This document shows, piece after piece, positions 17,101-25,248 of a DNA stretch of 33,173 nt. Under the pieces are notes generated by a model that worked only from the letters and a program-made list of their open reading frames with translations, was not told where the DNA came from and did not search any database. Source of the stretch: an uncultured Muribaculaceae bacterium (GTDB lineage Bacteria; Bacteroidota; Bacteroidia; Bacteroidales; Muribaculaceae); the NCBI GenBank assembly GCA_947174635.1, contig CAMWJS010000024.1:1-33173 (forward strand). The letters run 5' to 3'. Every line of letters starts with the position of its first letter. Position 1 is the stretch's first letter. Made by a program: the position numbers and the translations under genes.

Positions 17101-17238
17101 GGGTGTTGCAGAACTCAGAGAAATGCCTCCAAAATGTAGGGACGCACGGCTCGTGCGTCCGCCAATAATCTGATTATCAGATGTTACAAGCGGACGCACG
17201 AGCCGTGCGTCCCTACAATATGAAGTTTTGCAACACCC
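17101..17238. repeat. Palindromic element enclosing a paired REP (BIME-like)
   Basis: Terminal inverted repeats GGGTGTTGCAGAAC (17101-17114) and GTTTTGCAACACCC (17225-17238) enclose an 81-bp REP pair. The pair is GTAG (17136-17139), hairpin 17140-17160, a 31-nt spacer with CTGATTATCA, hairpin 17192-17212 and CTAC (17213-17216). The left flank carries AATGCCTCCAAAAT (17122-17135), also found before the 25.3 kb copy. It lies between two convergent genes and may serve as a bidirectional 3' end. No ORF is present. Confidence 0.8.
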
Positions 17239-17275
17239 TCCCTACGTTTTGGAGTTCTGCACCCCCCCTACATTT
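17239..17275. repeat. Fragment of the same repeat family
   Basis: CCCTACGTTTTGGAGTTCTG (17240-17259) repeats the right flank of the REP copy at 25-44, and the terminal motif follows in shortened form (GTTCTGCACCCCCC, 17254-17267) before CTAC (17269-17272). It appears to be a partial copy joined directly to the preceding element. Confidence 0.65.
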
Positions 17276-17310
17276 TGAGCGCACTTTTCAGAGTTATGAG
17301 ACAGCGATGA

Positions 17311-18180
17311 TTACAAGCTGCTATATGACGGGGAGAAGGTGTCGCCGGCTGTTGAGAGGCCGGTGTCGAAGCCTTTTTTGAACCAGCGGACACGCTGTTC
17401 GGAGCGGCCGTGGTTGAAGCTGTCAGGAATCTCGCGGCCATAGGCCTTGCGCTGGAGGTAGTCGTCGCCGATTTTCGACGCCACGTCAAGCGCCACCTCG
17501 AGGTCGCCCGGTTCGAGCGAGCCGTACATCGCATTGTCGTGGTTGGCCCACACGCCGGCATAGTAGTCGGCCTGCAGCTCGAGGCGCACACTGATTTTGT
17601 TGGCTTCGGATTCCGAAAGGCGAGCCATCTCGTTGTGCGCATCGTCAAGGGTGCCGAGCAGATACTGCACGTGGTGCCCCACTTCGTGGGCTATGACATA
17701 GGCGTAGGCGAAGTCACCGCCACCGCCGATGTTCGACTGCATGTCGCGGAAAAAACCGAGGTCGATATAAACGGTCTGGTCGGCGGAGCAATAGAACGGT
17801 CCGGTCTGCGCGGTGCCCTGTCCGCAGGCAGTCTGCACTGCGTCGCGGTAGATTACCAGTTTGGGCTCGCGGTATTCTCCCCAGCCATTCTTGCGGAACT
17901 CCTCGCGCCACACATCCTCGGTGCCGGCAAACACTTTCGACGACAGGTCGAAGAGGTAGGCATCGGTCTCGTCCTCAACATAGTCGGGATAAGAACCGCC
18001 GCTGCCGAAGCCCTGCGACGCGGCATTGGTCAGAGCGGTGCCGATGTCGCCGCCGCTCATCAAAGTGATTACCACGGCGATTATTGCGCCGACAATGCCG
18101 CCACCAGCCGCGATTGATTTTCCCGACACGCGACGCCGGTCGTCTACGTTGTCGCTTCTGCGTCGGCCGTCAAGTCTCAT
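17311..18180 (-). CDS. YpfJ-type neutral zinc metallopeptidase
   Basis: A 289-aa membrane-anchored protein of the YpfJ/KPN_02809 family of predicted zinc metallopeptidases. After a basic cytosolic start (MRLDGRRRSDNVDDRRRVSG) there is one transmembrane segment (about residues 22-42). The zinc motif HEVGH is at 165-169 (AYVIAHEVGHHVQYLLG), and the downstream ESEANKISVRLELQADYYAG supplies the conserved third-ligand region. CGQGTAQTGPFYCSADQTVY is a family hallmark. The substrate is unknown. The gene starts 17 nt after the C69 dipeptidase stop, so it is probably the last gene of a minus-strand peptidase operon, reading toward the repeat cluster. Confidence 0.93.
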   Translation of the reverse strand: MRLDGRRRSDNVDDRRRVSGKSIAAGGGIVGAIIAVVITLMSGGDIGTALTNAASQGFGSGGSYPDYVEDETDAYLFDLSSKVFAGTEDVWREEFRKNGWGEYREPKLVIYRDAVQTACGQGTAQTGPFYCSADQTVYIDLGFFRDMQSNIGGGGDFAYAYVIAHEVGHHVQYLLGTLDDAHNEMARLSESEANKISVRLELQADYYAGVWANHDNAMYGSLEPGDLEVALDVASKIGDDYLQRKAYGREIPDSFNHGRSEQRVRWFKKGFDTGLSTAGDTFSPSYSSL

Positions 18181-18197
18181 AATTCCTGTTATTTAAA

Positions 18198-19829
18198 TTA
18201 TTTATAGTCGATTTCTTTCACTTTGAGACGTTCGCCGGCATCTTTCACGATCGAACGGTAGTAGCGTTCGTCGTAGCCGGGGAAGGAGGGATAGGCCGGC
18301 ATGCCGTATTCGTTGCGCATGAACTGACCGTTCTCCTCTTTTTTCATATTGCCGTCCATATATTTAACAAACAAGTAGTCGCCAAGTTCTTTGTAGCGGT
18401 CGGTAGCTTTCTTGGCCCAGATGTCGGCAAGGTTCTGAAGCAGCTCGCGGGCATCCTCATCCTCGAAGAAAGGCACCTGGTCGAGGGCCACCTCGACATC
18501 CTTTACGATACCCTCCTCAAGCTCGGTCTGCACCTTGCGTATGTCGGGTATCATCTGCGAGTAGCGGTTGTAGGCCTGGTTGGCCACATAGTTGTTGACC
18601 CAGAAATTGGAAGTCCACGACAGAGTGTTCATGTCGCCGTTGCCCACGGCCACTTCGTGGGGCGCATGGTCCACTGAGCAGAATATCGGGAGATAGACGC
18701 AAGTGTTGGCATCGTCGGTGCCGAACCAGAGCAGACCTTTCATGTAGTCGGGCAGGTGACCGCGCATCTGAGCCACGAATGAGAAACCGGTCTGCTGGGT
18801 GGCGATGGCGCGCTCGTTGGTATACTCCACCGAGTCTACCTCAAACGTCATCGGACGCCAGCGGTAAGGCACCTTGTAGGGACCGGCGCCTATGTCGTTG
18901 GTCATGTCGTAGGGGGTATCCTCGAAGTGGTCGCGCATCATCGCTTTCATGTCGGCGGCGGTCACTGCCTTGCGCGGCTTTACCCAGAGCGGAAGGGGCT
19001 CGCCTTCGGCACGGTCAATCCAGGGGAGATATTTATCCATGCCGTCGGCGTGGCGGTTGAAGAAAGCCCATACGCGGGCATCGCATCCGCGGAGAGCGCC
19101 GAAGTCGGTGACGGCATAGGCTTTCGAGAAATCAAACTCCTCGTCCTTGCCGCTGAAATAGCCCTGCTTGCGGGCAAAAGAAATCACATCCTTGCTGTAG
19201 ATTGTCTCAGGGTCATCGAGGGGGAATGTGTGGATGCGGGCGTGGTTGGCGTGGCCTGAGATATATCCGTCGGGCACGCGTCGCGCCACCCACACGGCAC
19301 CTTTGTCCTTGGCGCCCTTGCCAATCATCTCCATGACCCACACCTCGTCGGGGTCGGCGATGGAGAAAGACTCACCCTCGCTGGCGTAGCCGTATTTGTC
19401 GACAAGTTCGATCATGGTTTTGAGAGCCTCGCGGGCAGTTTTGGCACGCTGCAAGGTGATGTAGATGAGCGAGCCGTAGTCAATCATGCCGCTTCCGGCA
19501 AGCTCGTGGCGACCGCCCCATGTGCTCTCGGCGATGGTGAGGCCGTGCTCGTTCATGTTGCCGATTGTGGCGTAGGTGTGAGCCGGTTCGGGGATTTCGC
19601 CGAGCGGTTTGCCGGTGTCCCACTCCACCACTTTGCGCATGGCGCCTTTGGGATGGTCGGCGGCGGGCTGGTTGTAAAGCTCGCCGTAGAGGCTGTGGGA
19701 GTCGGCTGCGTATGTTACAAAAACACTTTTATCCTCGCCGGCGCCTTTTGCCACGATAAGGCTCGTGCAGGCCAGCGCGGGGATGGTTGCCGCGAGTGCA
19801 GCGGTAAATATTGCGGTAAGTCGTTTCAT
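18198..19829 (-). CDS. C69-family secreted dipeptidase
   Basis: A 543-aa N-terminal-nucleophile peptidase of family C69 (PepD/U34). The signal peptide MKRLTAIFTAALAATIPALA is followed directly by Cys21 (CTSLIVAKGAGEDKSVF), the expected catalytic cysteine exposed by processing. Family motifs include TYAADSHSLYGELYN, NMNEHGLTIAESTWGGRHEL and EGESFSIADPDEVWVMEMIG. The signal sequence points to the periplasm or cell surface, where it would cleave dipeptides. It lies 86 bp after the tricorn-like protease stop and 17 nt before the YpfJ-type gene, suggesting stepwise peptide degradation. A GC-rich hairpin in the 86-bp gap could reduce readthrough. Confidence 0.94.
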   Translation of the reverse strand: MKRLTAIFTAALAATIPALACTSLIVAKGAGEDKSVFVTYAADSHSLYGELYNQPAADHPKGAMRKVVEWDTGKPLGEIPEPAHTYATIGNMNEHGLTIAESTWGGRHELAGSGMIDYGSLIYITLQRAKTAREALKTMIELVDKYGYASEGESFSIADPDEVWVMEMIGKGAKDKGAVWVARRVPDGYISGHANHARIHTFPLDDPETIYSKDVISFARKQGYFSGKDEEFDFSKAYAVTDFGALRGCDARVWAFFNRHADGMDKYLPWIDRAEGEPLPLWVKPRKAVTAADMKAMMRDHFEDTPYDMTNDIGAGPYKVPYRWRPMTFEVDSVEYTNERAIATQQTGFSFVAQMRGHLPDYMKGLLWFGTDDANTCVYLPIFCSVDHAPHEVAVGNGDMNTLSWTSNFWVNNYVANQAYNRYSQMIPDIRKVQTELEEGIVKDVEVALDQVPFFEDEDARELLQNLADIWAKKATDRYKELGDYLFVKYMDGNMKKEENGQFMRNEYGMPAYPSFPGYDERYYRSIVKDAGERLKVKEIDYK

Positions 19830-19872
19830 TGGTTGGTTGATTTTTTTTGTTGTTTCGGAGAGTTGTCGGACA

Positions 19873-19899
19873 GGTCAGACCGGTCGGACGTGTCTGACC
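19873..19899. terminator. Hairpin between the tricorn-like and C69 genes
   Basis: GGTCAGAC (19873-19880) pairs perfectly with GTCTGACC (19892-19899) around an 11-nt loop. The region is built of GTCNGAC units (GTCGGAC, GTCAGAC, GTCGGAC, GTCTGAC). On the minus strand it follows the tricorn-like stop (19916) by 17 nt; there is no strong U-run, so it may process or partly terminate rather than fully stop transcription. Confidence 0.5.
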
Positions 19900-19917
19900 A
19901 ATTATGAATTATGAATT
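19900..19917. repeat. AATTATGAATTATGAATT repeat
   Basis: An 18-bp copy of AATTATGAATTATGAATT that overlaps the TAA stop of the tricorn-like gene (19916-19918, minus strand). Identical copies in opposite orientations occur at 25247-25264 and 25422-25439. All three touch gene ends or starts. Confidence 0.85.
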
Positions 19918-22900
19918 ACTTCAGTTGTTTCAAAAGGTGGGCTACGGCGCCTTCGAGCTGAGCGTCATGGCCTTTGATGAGATCGCCCGGATTGTTGTAG
20001 ATGAGCACATCGGGGTCGAGCTGCTTGTTTTCGAGGATTGTTTTGCCGTAGAGCTTGTTGGTGACCTGCGGAATGCCGAACACCAGCGACGGGTCGATCT
20101 GTGTCTCCCACCACACGGCTGTCATGGTGCCGGGAACGGGAGAGCCCACAACATCGCCAATGCCGAGAGCCTGATAAGCCTCGGGAGTGCCCGATGCATC
20201 GGAATAGTTGCCCTCGTTGACGAGCATCACCGACGGTTTGTTCCACTGCGCCCACGGTTCGGAACCGATATACTGTCCGCGTGGCACGTATTGCATGTAT
20301 TCCTTGCCCGACAGCAACAGCAGAAGGTCGTTGTGGAGCCATCCGCCACCATTAAAGCGGGTATCGACCACGACTCCCTCACGGTTGCGGTAGCGGCCCA
20401 GCAGATCCTGATAGACGCGACGATAGCTTTCGGAGTCCATACCCCGGACATGAACATAAGCGAGACGGCCACCGGAAAGGGAATCGACGAGAGCCTGGTT
20501 GCGCTCGACCCAGCGCTCGTAGAGCAGGCCCGAAATGCTGCCTTGCGAGACAGGTTTAACCTCGACAAGACGCACGGCGCCTCCGTCGGCAGGTTTGACT
20601 TCGAGTTTCACCTTCTTGCCGTCCTTGCCTTCGAGCAGCGGGAAATAGTCGGCGCCGGCCTCGATTTTCACTCCGTCGACCGACACTATGACATCACCTG
20701 CACGGATGCCGGCCTTGGCGGTAGACAGTGGTCCGCGGGCTATCACCTCGGCCACCTTCAGCCCCTCGCCGTCGTAGCTTTCGTCGAAGAACGCGCCGAG
20801 CGACGCTGTTGACAACGGAGCTCCGGAGCCACTGAAGCGCGCTCCGGTGTGCGAGGCGTTGAGTTCGCCGAGGATTTCGCTCATCATCGTGGCGAAGTCG
20901 CGGTTATTGTTGATGTAAGGGAGGAATTTGCGGTAGTCCTCTCCGTATGCTTTCCAATCGACTCCATGAAGATTTTCATCATAGAATTTCGCTTCGACCT
21001 GACTCAGCATGTGGTCGTAGATATATTCCCGTTCGGCAGAAGGGGTGCGGGTGTACAGCGCACTGAATTCAATATCGTCCCTGGAGCCATCGGAGAGTGA
21101 CAGTTTGCTCAGACCGCGGCCCGAGATTATGAACAGGTTCTCCCCTTTCCTGTCGGGAACGAAACCTCCGCTGACATCAGATGCGAATACTGAGGTCTCG
21201 CCCTTCTTGAGGTCTTTTTTCATGAGATTGACCTTGCCGTCGGGAGCGCCGACCGAATAATAGAGGTTGTCGCCCTTGCCGTCGAGGAAATAATCGCCGA
21301 TAAATCCTGACGATGAGGTGAGACGGCGGGTGCGGTAACGGCGGTTGTCGAGGTCGAATTTCAACGGCTTGACAGCGTCGTCGTCGACATCCTCGCCTTT
21401 CTTGCCTTTTTTATCTTTCTTTTTCTTATCCTTTTTCTTCTTGTCGGCGTCGGCACTGCTGTCTGAGTCATCCTTTTCGGAGCTATCCTCGGCCATTTCG
21501 GCCTCCTCCTTCGTACGGTTGAGTATATCCCAGCCTTCGCCGTCGAGCATCATAAGCAGAATGTCGGTCTGCTCGCCCCATGAGGCCTGGTTCTTGTAGC
21601 CGTAGCGTCCCGACTCGTATGTGAACCCTTTTCCGTCGAGCGCCCAGCGGGGATTGCCCTCGGAGTAGCCGCTTTCAGTAAGGTCGACCACCTTGGATCC
21701 GTCGGCGCTCACAAGCGCTATGTCTGAATTGTTCCAACCGCCCTCGCCTATATATGAAGCGAGAAGCCAGCGGGAATCGGGGCTCCAGCGGAAACCGACA
21801 TCGCCGTCGGCATACGAATAGTTCCACTTGCCGTCGAGTGCCGTAACCGTTTCCTTTGTCTTAATGTCGATGACACGGATTGCAGTACGGTTCTCGAGGA
21901 AAGCCACCTTTTTGCCGTCGGGGCTGAACTCGGGCTGCTGGGCCGTAGTGGCACAGCAGTAGAGCGGTTCCTCGACGATTTCGTCGGCATAGGTGAACAG
22001 TTTGTCTTTGTCCCCCTTTATTTTGGCAGTGAAAAGCTGCCACTTGCCGTCGCGCTCGCTGTCGTAGACAAGCATCTTGCCGTCGGGCGAGAAACTGATG
22101 CAGCGCTCCTGGCCGGGAGTGTCGGTTATGCGGCGCGTGGTTTTGTATTTGGTCGATGTCACGTAGACATCGCCACGAATGATGAAAGCCACTTCCTTTC
22201 CGTCGGGCGACACATCGAGCGCTGTCGCACCGCCTCCGGTGAAGTATTTCACTGTATCGGGGTCATAGAGGTCGGCCACGATGTCGACATTGACCTTGCA
22301 TGGCCCGGAGCCCGGACGCAGTGTGTAGAGCTCACCGTTCCATGAATATGCGAGCACGGAGCCGTCGGCGCTTGCAGAGAGCGAGCGCACGGGATGTCGC
22401 TCATAGTCAGTGAGACGCCGCAGACCGCTGCCGTCGATGTTGCGTGAATATATATTGAGCGTGTTGTTGCCCTCCTCGCTGACGTAGTAGAATTGGTCGC
22501 CTTTGCCCCAGACCGGGTCGACGTCATGTCCGTTGAACGAAGTCAGACGAGTGAACGAGCCGTCGCGCAACAGCCAAATATCGCCGGTGCCCGACGAGCG
22601 CTCATGCTTGCGCAGCGGGTCCTCGTAGCCTTTACGGTCGCGGTACAGGATGTCGCCGTCGGCGTTGACGCTCATAGCCAGTGTGGGCACCGACATGAAC
22701 AGTTTAGGCCGTCCGCCGCGTGTCGATACGGTATATGTCTGATTCTGGAAACCGCCTACCGCCGCTTCGGCCGCAGGCATCAGGCGCGTGTCGAACAGCA
22801 GGGTGGAGTCGTTTAGAAAAGCGCGCGGAGTCTCGGCGGCGCTGTTCGAAGTCAGACGCCTTGGAGTGCCACCTCCGGCCTCTACGATGAATATGTCATC

Positions 22901-23164
22901 GCTGCCCAGACGGTCGCTGCTGAAGGCGAGCATGCGCGAATCGGGGCTCCACACCGGAGCGGTGTTATAGCCCTCGGCCGTGATGCGTCGCGCGCTTCCG
23001 CCGTTTACACCGACTGTGTATATATCACCTTTGTAGGTGAACGCGATTGTTGTGCCATCGGGAGATATCGCACTGTTTCTCAGCCATAGCGGCGATGTCT
23101 CCGAGGCGACTGCGCCACCGGCGGCAACGGCCGCCATGACAGCTGCAAGCATTACCTTTTTCAT
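19916..23164 (-). CDS. Tricorn-like S41 protease, secreted
   Basis: A 1082-aa protease of the tricorn type that would degrade oligopeptides in the periplasm or outside the cell. A signal peptide (MKKVMLAAVMAAVAAGGAVA) precedes WD40-like beta-propeller repeats (SPDGTTIAFTYKGDIYTV, WSPDSRMLAFSSDR, SPDGKEVAFIIRGDVYV) to about residue 540. A Lys/Asp-rich linker at about 560-596 leads to a second beta region, then a PDZ domain near 800-870 (IRAGDVIVSVDGVKIEAG) and the C-terminal S41 core. By comparison with tricorn, likely catalytic residues are His772 (NASHTGARF), Ser988 (NYSDASGTPEAY) and Glu1020 (WWETQID). Archaeal tricorn is cytosolic, so the signal peptide is a clear difference, but common in Bacteroidota. 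It heads the peptidase operon. Confidence 0.95.
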   Translation of the reverse strand: MKKVMLAAVMAAVAAGGAVASETSPLWLRNSAISPDGTTIAFTYKGDIYTVGVNGGSARRITAEGYNTAPVWSPDSRMLAFSSDRLGSDDIFIVEAGGGTPRRLTSNSAAETPRAFLNDSTLLFDTRLMPAAEAAVGGFQNQTYTVSTRGGRPKLFMSVPTLAMSVNADGDILYRDRKGYEDPLRKHERSSGTGDIWLLRDGSFTRLTSFNGHDVDPVWGKGDQFYYVSEEGNNTLNIYSRNIDGSGLRRLTDYERHPVRSLSASADGSVLAYSWNGELYTLRPGSGPCKVNVDIVADLYDPDTVKYFTGGGATALDVSPDGKEVAFIIRGDVYVTSTKYKTTRRITDTPGQERCISFSPDGKMLVYDSERDGKWQLFTAKIKGDKDKLFTYADEIVEEPLYCCATTAQQPEFSPDGKKVAFLENRTAIRVIDIKTKETVTALDGKWNYSYADGDVGFRWSPDSRWLLASYIGEGGWNNSDIALVSADGSKVVDLTESGYSEGNPRWALDGKGFTYESGRYGYKNQASWGEQTDILLMMLDGEGWDILNRTKEEAEMAEDSSEKDDSDSSADADKKKKDKKKKDKKGKKGEDVDDDAVKPLKFDLDNRRYRTRRLTSSSGFIGDYFLDGKGDNLYYSVGAPDGKVNLMKKDLKKGETSVFASDVSGGFVPDRKGENLFIISGRGLSKLSLSDGSRDDIEFSALYTRTPSAEREYIYDHMLSQVEAKFYDENLHGVDWKAYGEDYRKFLPYINNNRDFATMMSEILGELNASHTGARFSGSGAPLSTASLGAFFDESYDGEGLKVAEVIARGPLSTAKAGIRAGDVIVSVDGVKIEAGADYFPLLEGKDGKKVKLEVKPADGGAVRLVEVKPVSQGSISGLLYERWVERNQALVDSLSGGRLAYVHVRGMDSESYRRVYQDLLGRYRNREGVVVDTRFNGGGWLHNDLLLLLSGKEYMQYVPRGQYIGSEPWAQWNKPSVMLVNEGNYSDASGTPEAYQALGIGDVVGSPVPGTMTAVWWETQIDPSLVFGIPQVTNKLYGKTILENKQLDPDVLIYNNPGDLIKGHDAQLEGAVAHLLKQLK

Positions 23165-23361
23165 TGCAATATGTTTTTGTGGTTAATTTGCGTATTGAAG
23201 TTGTAAAGATAATGAAAGTTTTTGAAATAAAGGTCCTTCCACACTGATTTTCCGACGAAGTGATACCTTGTGCGACATACAGCGGATTCAACCGGGCAAA
23301 ACCGTCTGCGAGGCCTGATTTGTAGCAAAGCAATTACATTTTTTCATTTAGTTTTGAAAAA

Positions 23362-23393
23362 TTTGCTTAATAAAAAACAAATATATATTTTTG
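23362..23393 (+). promoter_or_regulatory. Orphan Bacteroidota promoter
   Basis: TTTG (23362-23365), a 20-nt spacer and TATTTTTG (23386-23393) form a full consensus promoter facing away from the tricorn-like gene. Transcription would start near 23400, more than 800 nt upstream of ilvE, with no convincing gene directly after it. Confidence 0.7.
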
Positions 23394-23399
23394 CGCCAT

Positions 23400-23527
23400 A
23401 GATAAAAAAAGGTTGATAGCTTGTAATACAACGCAATTTTTTATAATGCGCCATGCAAGCCATTTTCTAAGATTCACTGCAAAAACCGATATTGTTATTT
23501 ACAGCGTAAACTCTTTGATTTTTTTTA
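23400..23527 (+). ncRNA. Candidate small RNA
   Basis: Bounded on the left by the orphan promoter (start near 23400) and on the right by a weak terminator: TTTAC (23498-23502), loop AGC, GTAAA (23506-23510), then eight T (23519-23526). The product would be about 125 nt. The 5-bp stem is short for an intrinsic terminator and no known RNA family was recognised, so this is only a hypothesis. Confidence 0.3.
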
Positions 23528-24091
23528 CCTATTTATTCAGGAGCAGCTCAGAGGAGCACCGCTCAACAGGTCTATACAATTTCAATTACAATATCACATC
23601 GCCAGATGTTATTACCTAAGACTATAATGTATTGTGAGAGATGGGCGACCGCTACAGCCGACATCTTTCCCATACGGCAAAAATGACCGTAAAAGACCAC
23701 GGCCAGATATCCGTTATTTCCAATAATGACGATATACGGCTGTTCTCGTCATAGGCAAGACATCCCCCGAACTGTGTAACAAGTAAAATCAAATCACCAT
23801 AAAAGAATATAGTTTTGTTAGATTGGAATCGTCGGCCAAGACCGTGAGGTCGTGTAACCGTCGGTATTTATATCTTTCTTTGAAGGATATAGGTAATAGT
23901 GATAATTAAAGATTAAACCCGTTTATTAATAGAGACCGGTTTGCACTACCGGATCCCTAATCTATGGATGTCCGTGACAAGTGATTGCCGCGGACATTCA
24001 CGTTATATAGGGCAACAGGAAAAATATCGTTTTCCGACCTATCGACATGCGAATTTTCAATTAAAATTAAAGCAAATAAAGAAATTTATTG

Positions 24092-24099
24092 TATTTTTG
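24092..24099 (+). promoter_or_regulatory. Probable ilvE -7 box
   Basis: TATTTTTG fits TAnnTTTG and would give a leader of about 115 nt before the ilvE ATG. The -33 position is AT-rich without TTTG. The leader encodes a possible 13-residue peptide (24129-24170) with no Leu, Ile or Val, so branched-chain attenuation is not supported. Confidence 0.45.
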
Positions 24100-24222
24100 C
24101 CATATATTCAGAAAGAATATCCGATTTTATGCCGGCATCAGCCCCTACGGAGCCATATCCGCGAGGGTGAGAACCCACTAAAATCCGAAAGCACTCAGAA
24201 AGTATAATCAAAAACAGAGCTT

Positions 24223-25248
24223 ATGGCAACAGAAATCGACTGGGCCAACTTATCGTTCGGCTACCGCAAGACAAACTACAATGTACGTTGCACCTACCGC
24301 GACGGCAAATGGGGAGAAATCGAAGTCACCGACTCAGAATATATCAACATACACATCGCTGCGACCGCACTCCACTACGGCCAGGAAATTTTCGAGGGAT
24401 TGAAAGCGTTCCGCGGCAAGGACGGCAAAATACGCGTGTTCCGCCTCGAAGAGAACGCACGCCGCATACGCCAGTCGGCCGAAGGCATCCTCATGGAGCC
24501 GGTGCCCGAAGAGCTGTTCCGCCAGATGGTGGTCAAAGCGGTGGAACTCAACGCCGACTTCGTCCCCCCCTACGGCAGCGGCGCATCGCTCTACATACGT
24601 CCGCTTGAAATCGGAGTCAGCGCCCGCGTGGGCGTGAAACCGTCGGATGAATATGTGTTCCTCATACTCGTGACTCCCGTAGGCCCCTACTTCAAGGAGG
24701 GATTCAAGCCCACCAATATATGTATCATGCGCGAGTATGACCGCGTGGCGCCCAAAGGCACCGGACGCTGGAAAGTAGGCGGCAACTATGCCGCGAGTCT
24801 CGCCGCCGGTGAAAAAGCGCACGAGCTCGGCTATTCGGCAGTGCTTTATCTCGACCCGCGCGAGAAAAAGTATCTCGACGAATGCGGCCCCGCCAACTTC
24901 TTCGCCATCAAGGACGGCAAATACATCACTCCGGCCTCGGAATCAATACTCCCGTCGGTGACCAACAAATCGCTCCAGCAGCTCGCCAAGGATATGGGCA
25001 TCGAGGTTGAATGCCGCCACATACTCCTTGAGGAACTTGGGGATATCACCGAAGCGGCAGCCTGCGGCACCGCAGCCGTGGCATCGCCCGTGGCCGAAAT
25101 CGACGACATCGACACCGGCAAGAAATACATCGTGTCGCGCAACGGCGAGGCCGGACCCATAACCACTGCCCTCTACAACAAGCTGCGCGCCATACAGCTC
25201 GGCGAAGAGGAGGATATACACGGCTGGAACACTATTGTCAATGCATAA
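24223..25248 (+). CDS. ilvE: Branched-chain amino acid aminotransferase
   Basis: PLP enzyme that transfers the amino group between glutamate and the 2-keto acids of leucine, isoleucine and valine. The 341-aa length and the start (NLSFGYRKTNYNVRCTYRDG) match the longer, eukaryote-like BCAT class rather than the E. coli-like one. The PLP-binding lysine is Lys184 in GTGRWKVGGNYAASLAAGEK. YGQEIFEGLKAFRGKDGKIR and PPYGSGASLYIRPLEIGVSA are substrate and cofactor segments, and YLDECGPANFFAI and AACGTAAVASPVAEID near the end are conserved. No secretion signal is present. A REP pair and an inverted AATTATGAATT-type repeat separate it from the HD-domain gene. Confidence 0.96.
   Translation: MATEIDWANLSFGYRKTNYNVRCTYRDGKWGEIEVTDSEYINIHIAATALHYGQEIFEGLKAFRGKDGKIRVFRLEENARRIRQSAEGILMEPVPEELFRQMVVKAVELNADFVPPYGSGASLYIRPLEIGVSARVGVKPSDEYVFLILVTPVGPYFKEGFKPTNICIMREYDRVAPKGTGRWKVGGNYAASLAAGEKAHELGYSAVLYLDPREKKYLDECGPANFFAIKDGKYITPASESILPSVTNKSLQQLAKDMGIEVECRHILLEELGDITEAAACGTAAVASPVAEIDDIDTGKKYIVSRNGEAGPITTALYNKLRAIQLGEEEDIHGWNTIVNA

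Larger units (their letters stand above)
23165..24222. other. Long AT-rich divergent intergenic region
   Basis: This 1058-bp gap separates the divergent tricorn-like and ilvE genes. It contains a consensus plus-strand promoter (23362-23393), a possible small RNA after it, a perfect minus-strand -7 box TATATTTG (23378-23385) without a good -33 box, a hairpin TATATCTTTC/GAAGGATATA (23869-23891), and a -7 box for ilvE (24092-24099). A 37-codon frame (23641-23754) and a 68-codon TTG frame (23413-23619) are open, but neither resembles a known protein. No transposon end, tRNA or known riboswitch was recognised. Confidence 0.6.

Noticed and set aside
17042-17216. CRISPR-like array
   Set aside because: The units are inverted hairpins with one conserved spacer type, not direct repeats with unique spacers, and no cas gene is present.
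19904-20812. 302-codon plus-strand frame
   Set aside because: Antisense to the catalytic end of the tricorn-like protease, which is clearly the real gene.
24129-24170. 13-residue leader peptide before ilvE as an attenuator
   Set aside because: It has no Leu, Ile or Val codons and no strong terminator hairpin follows.
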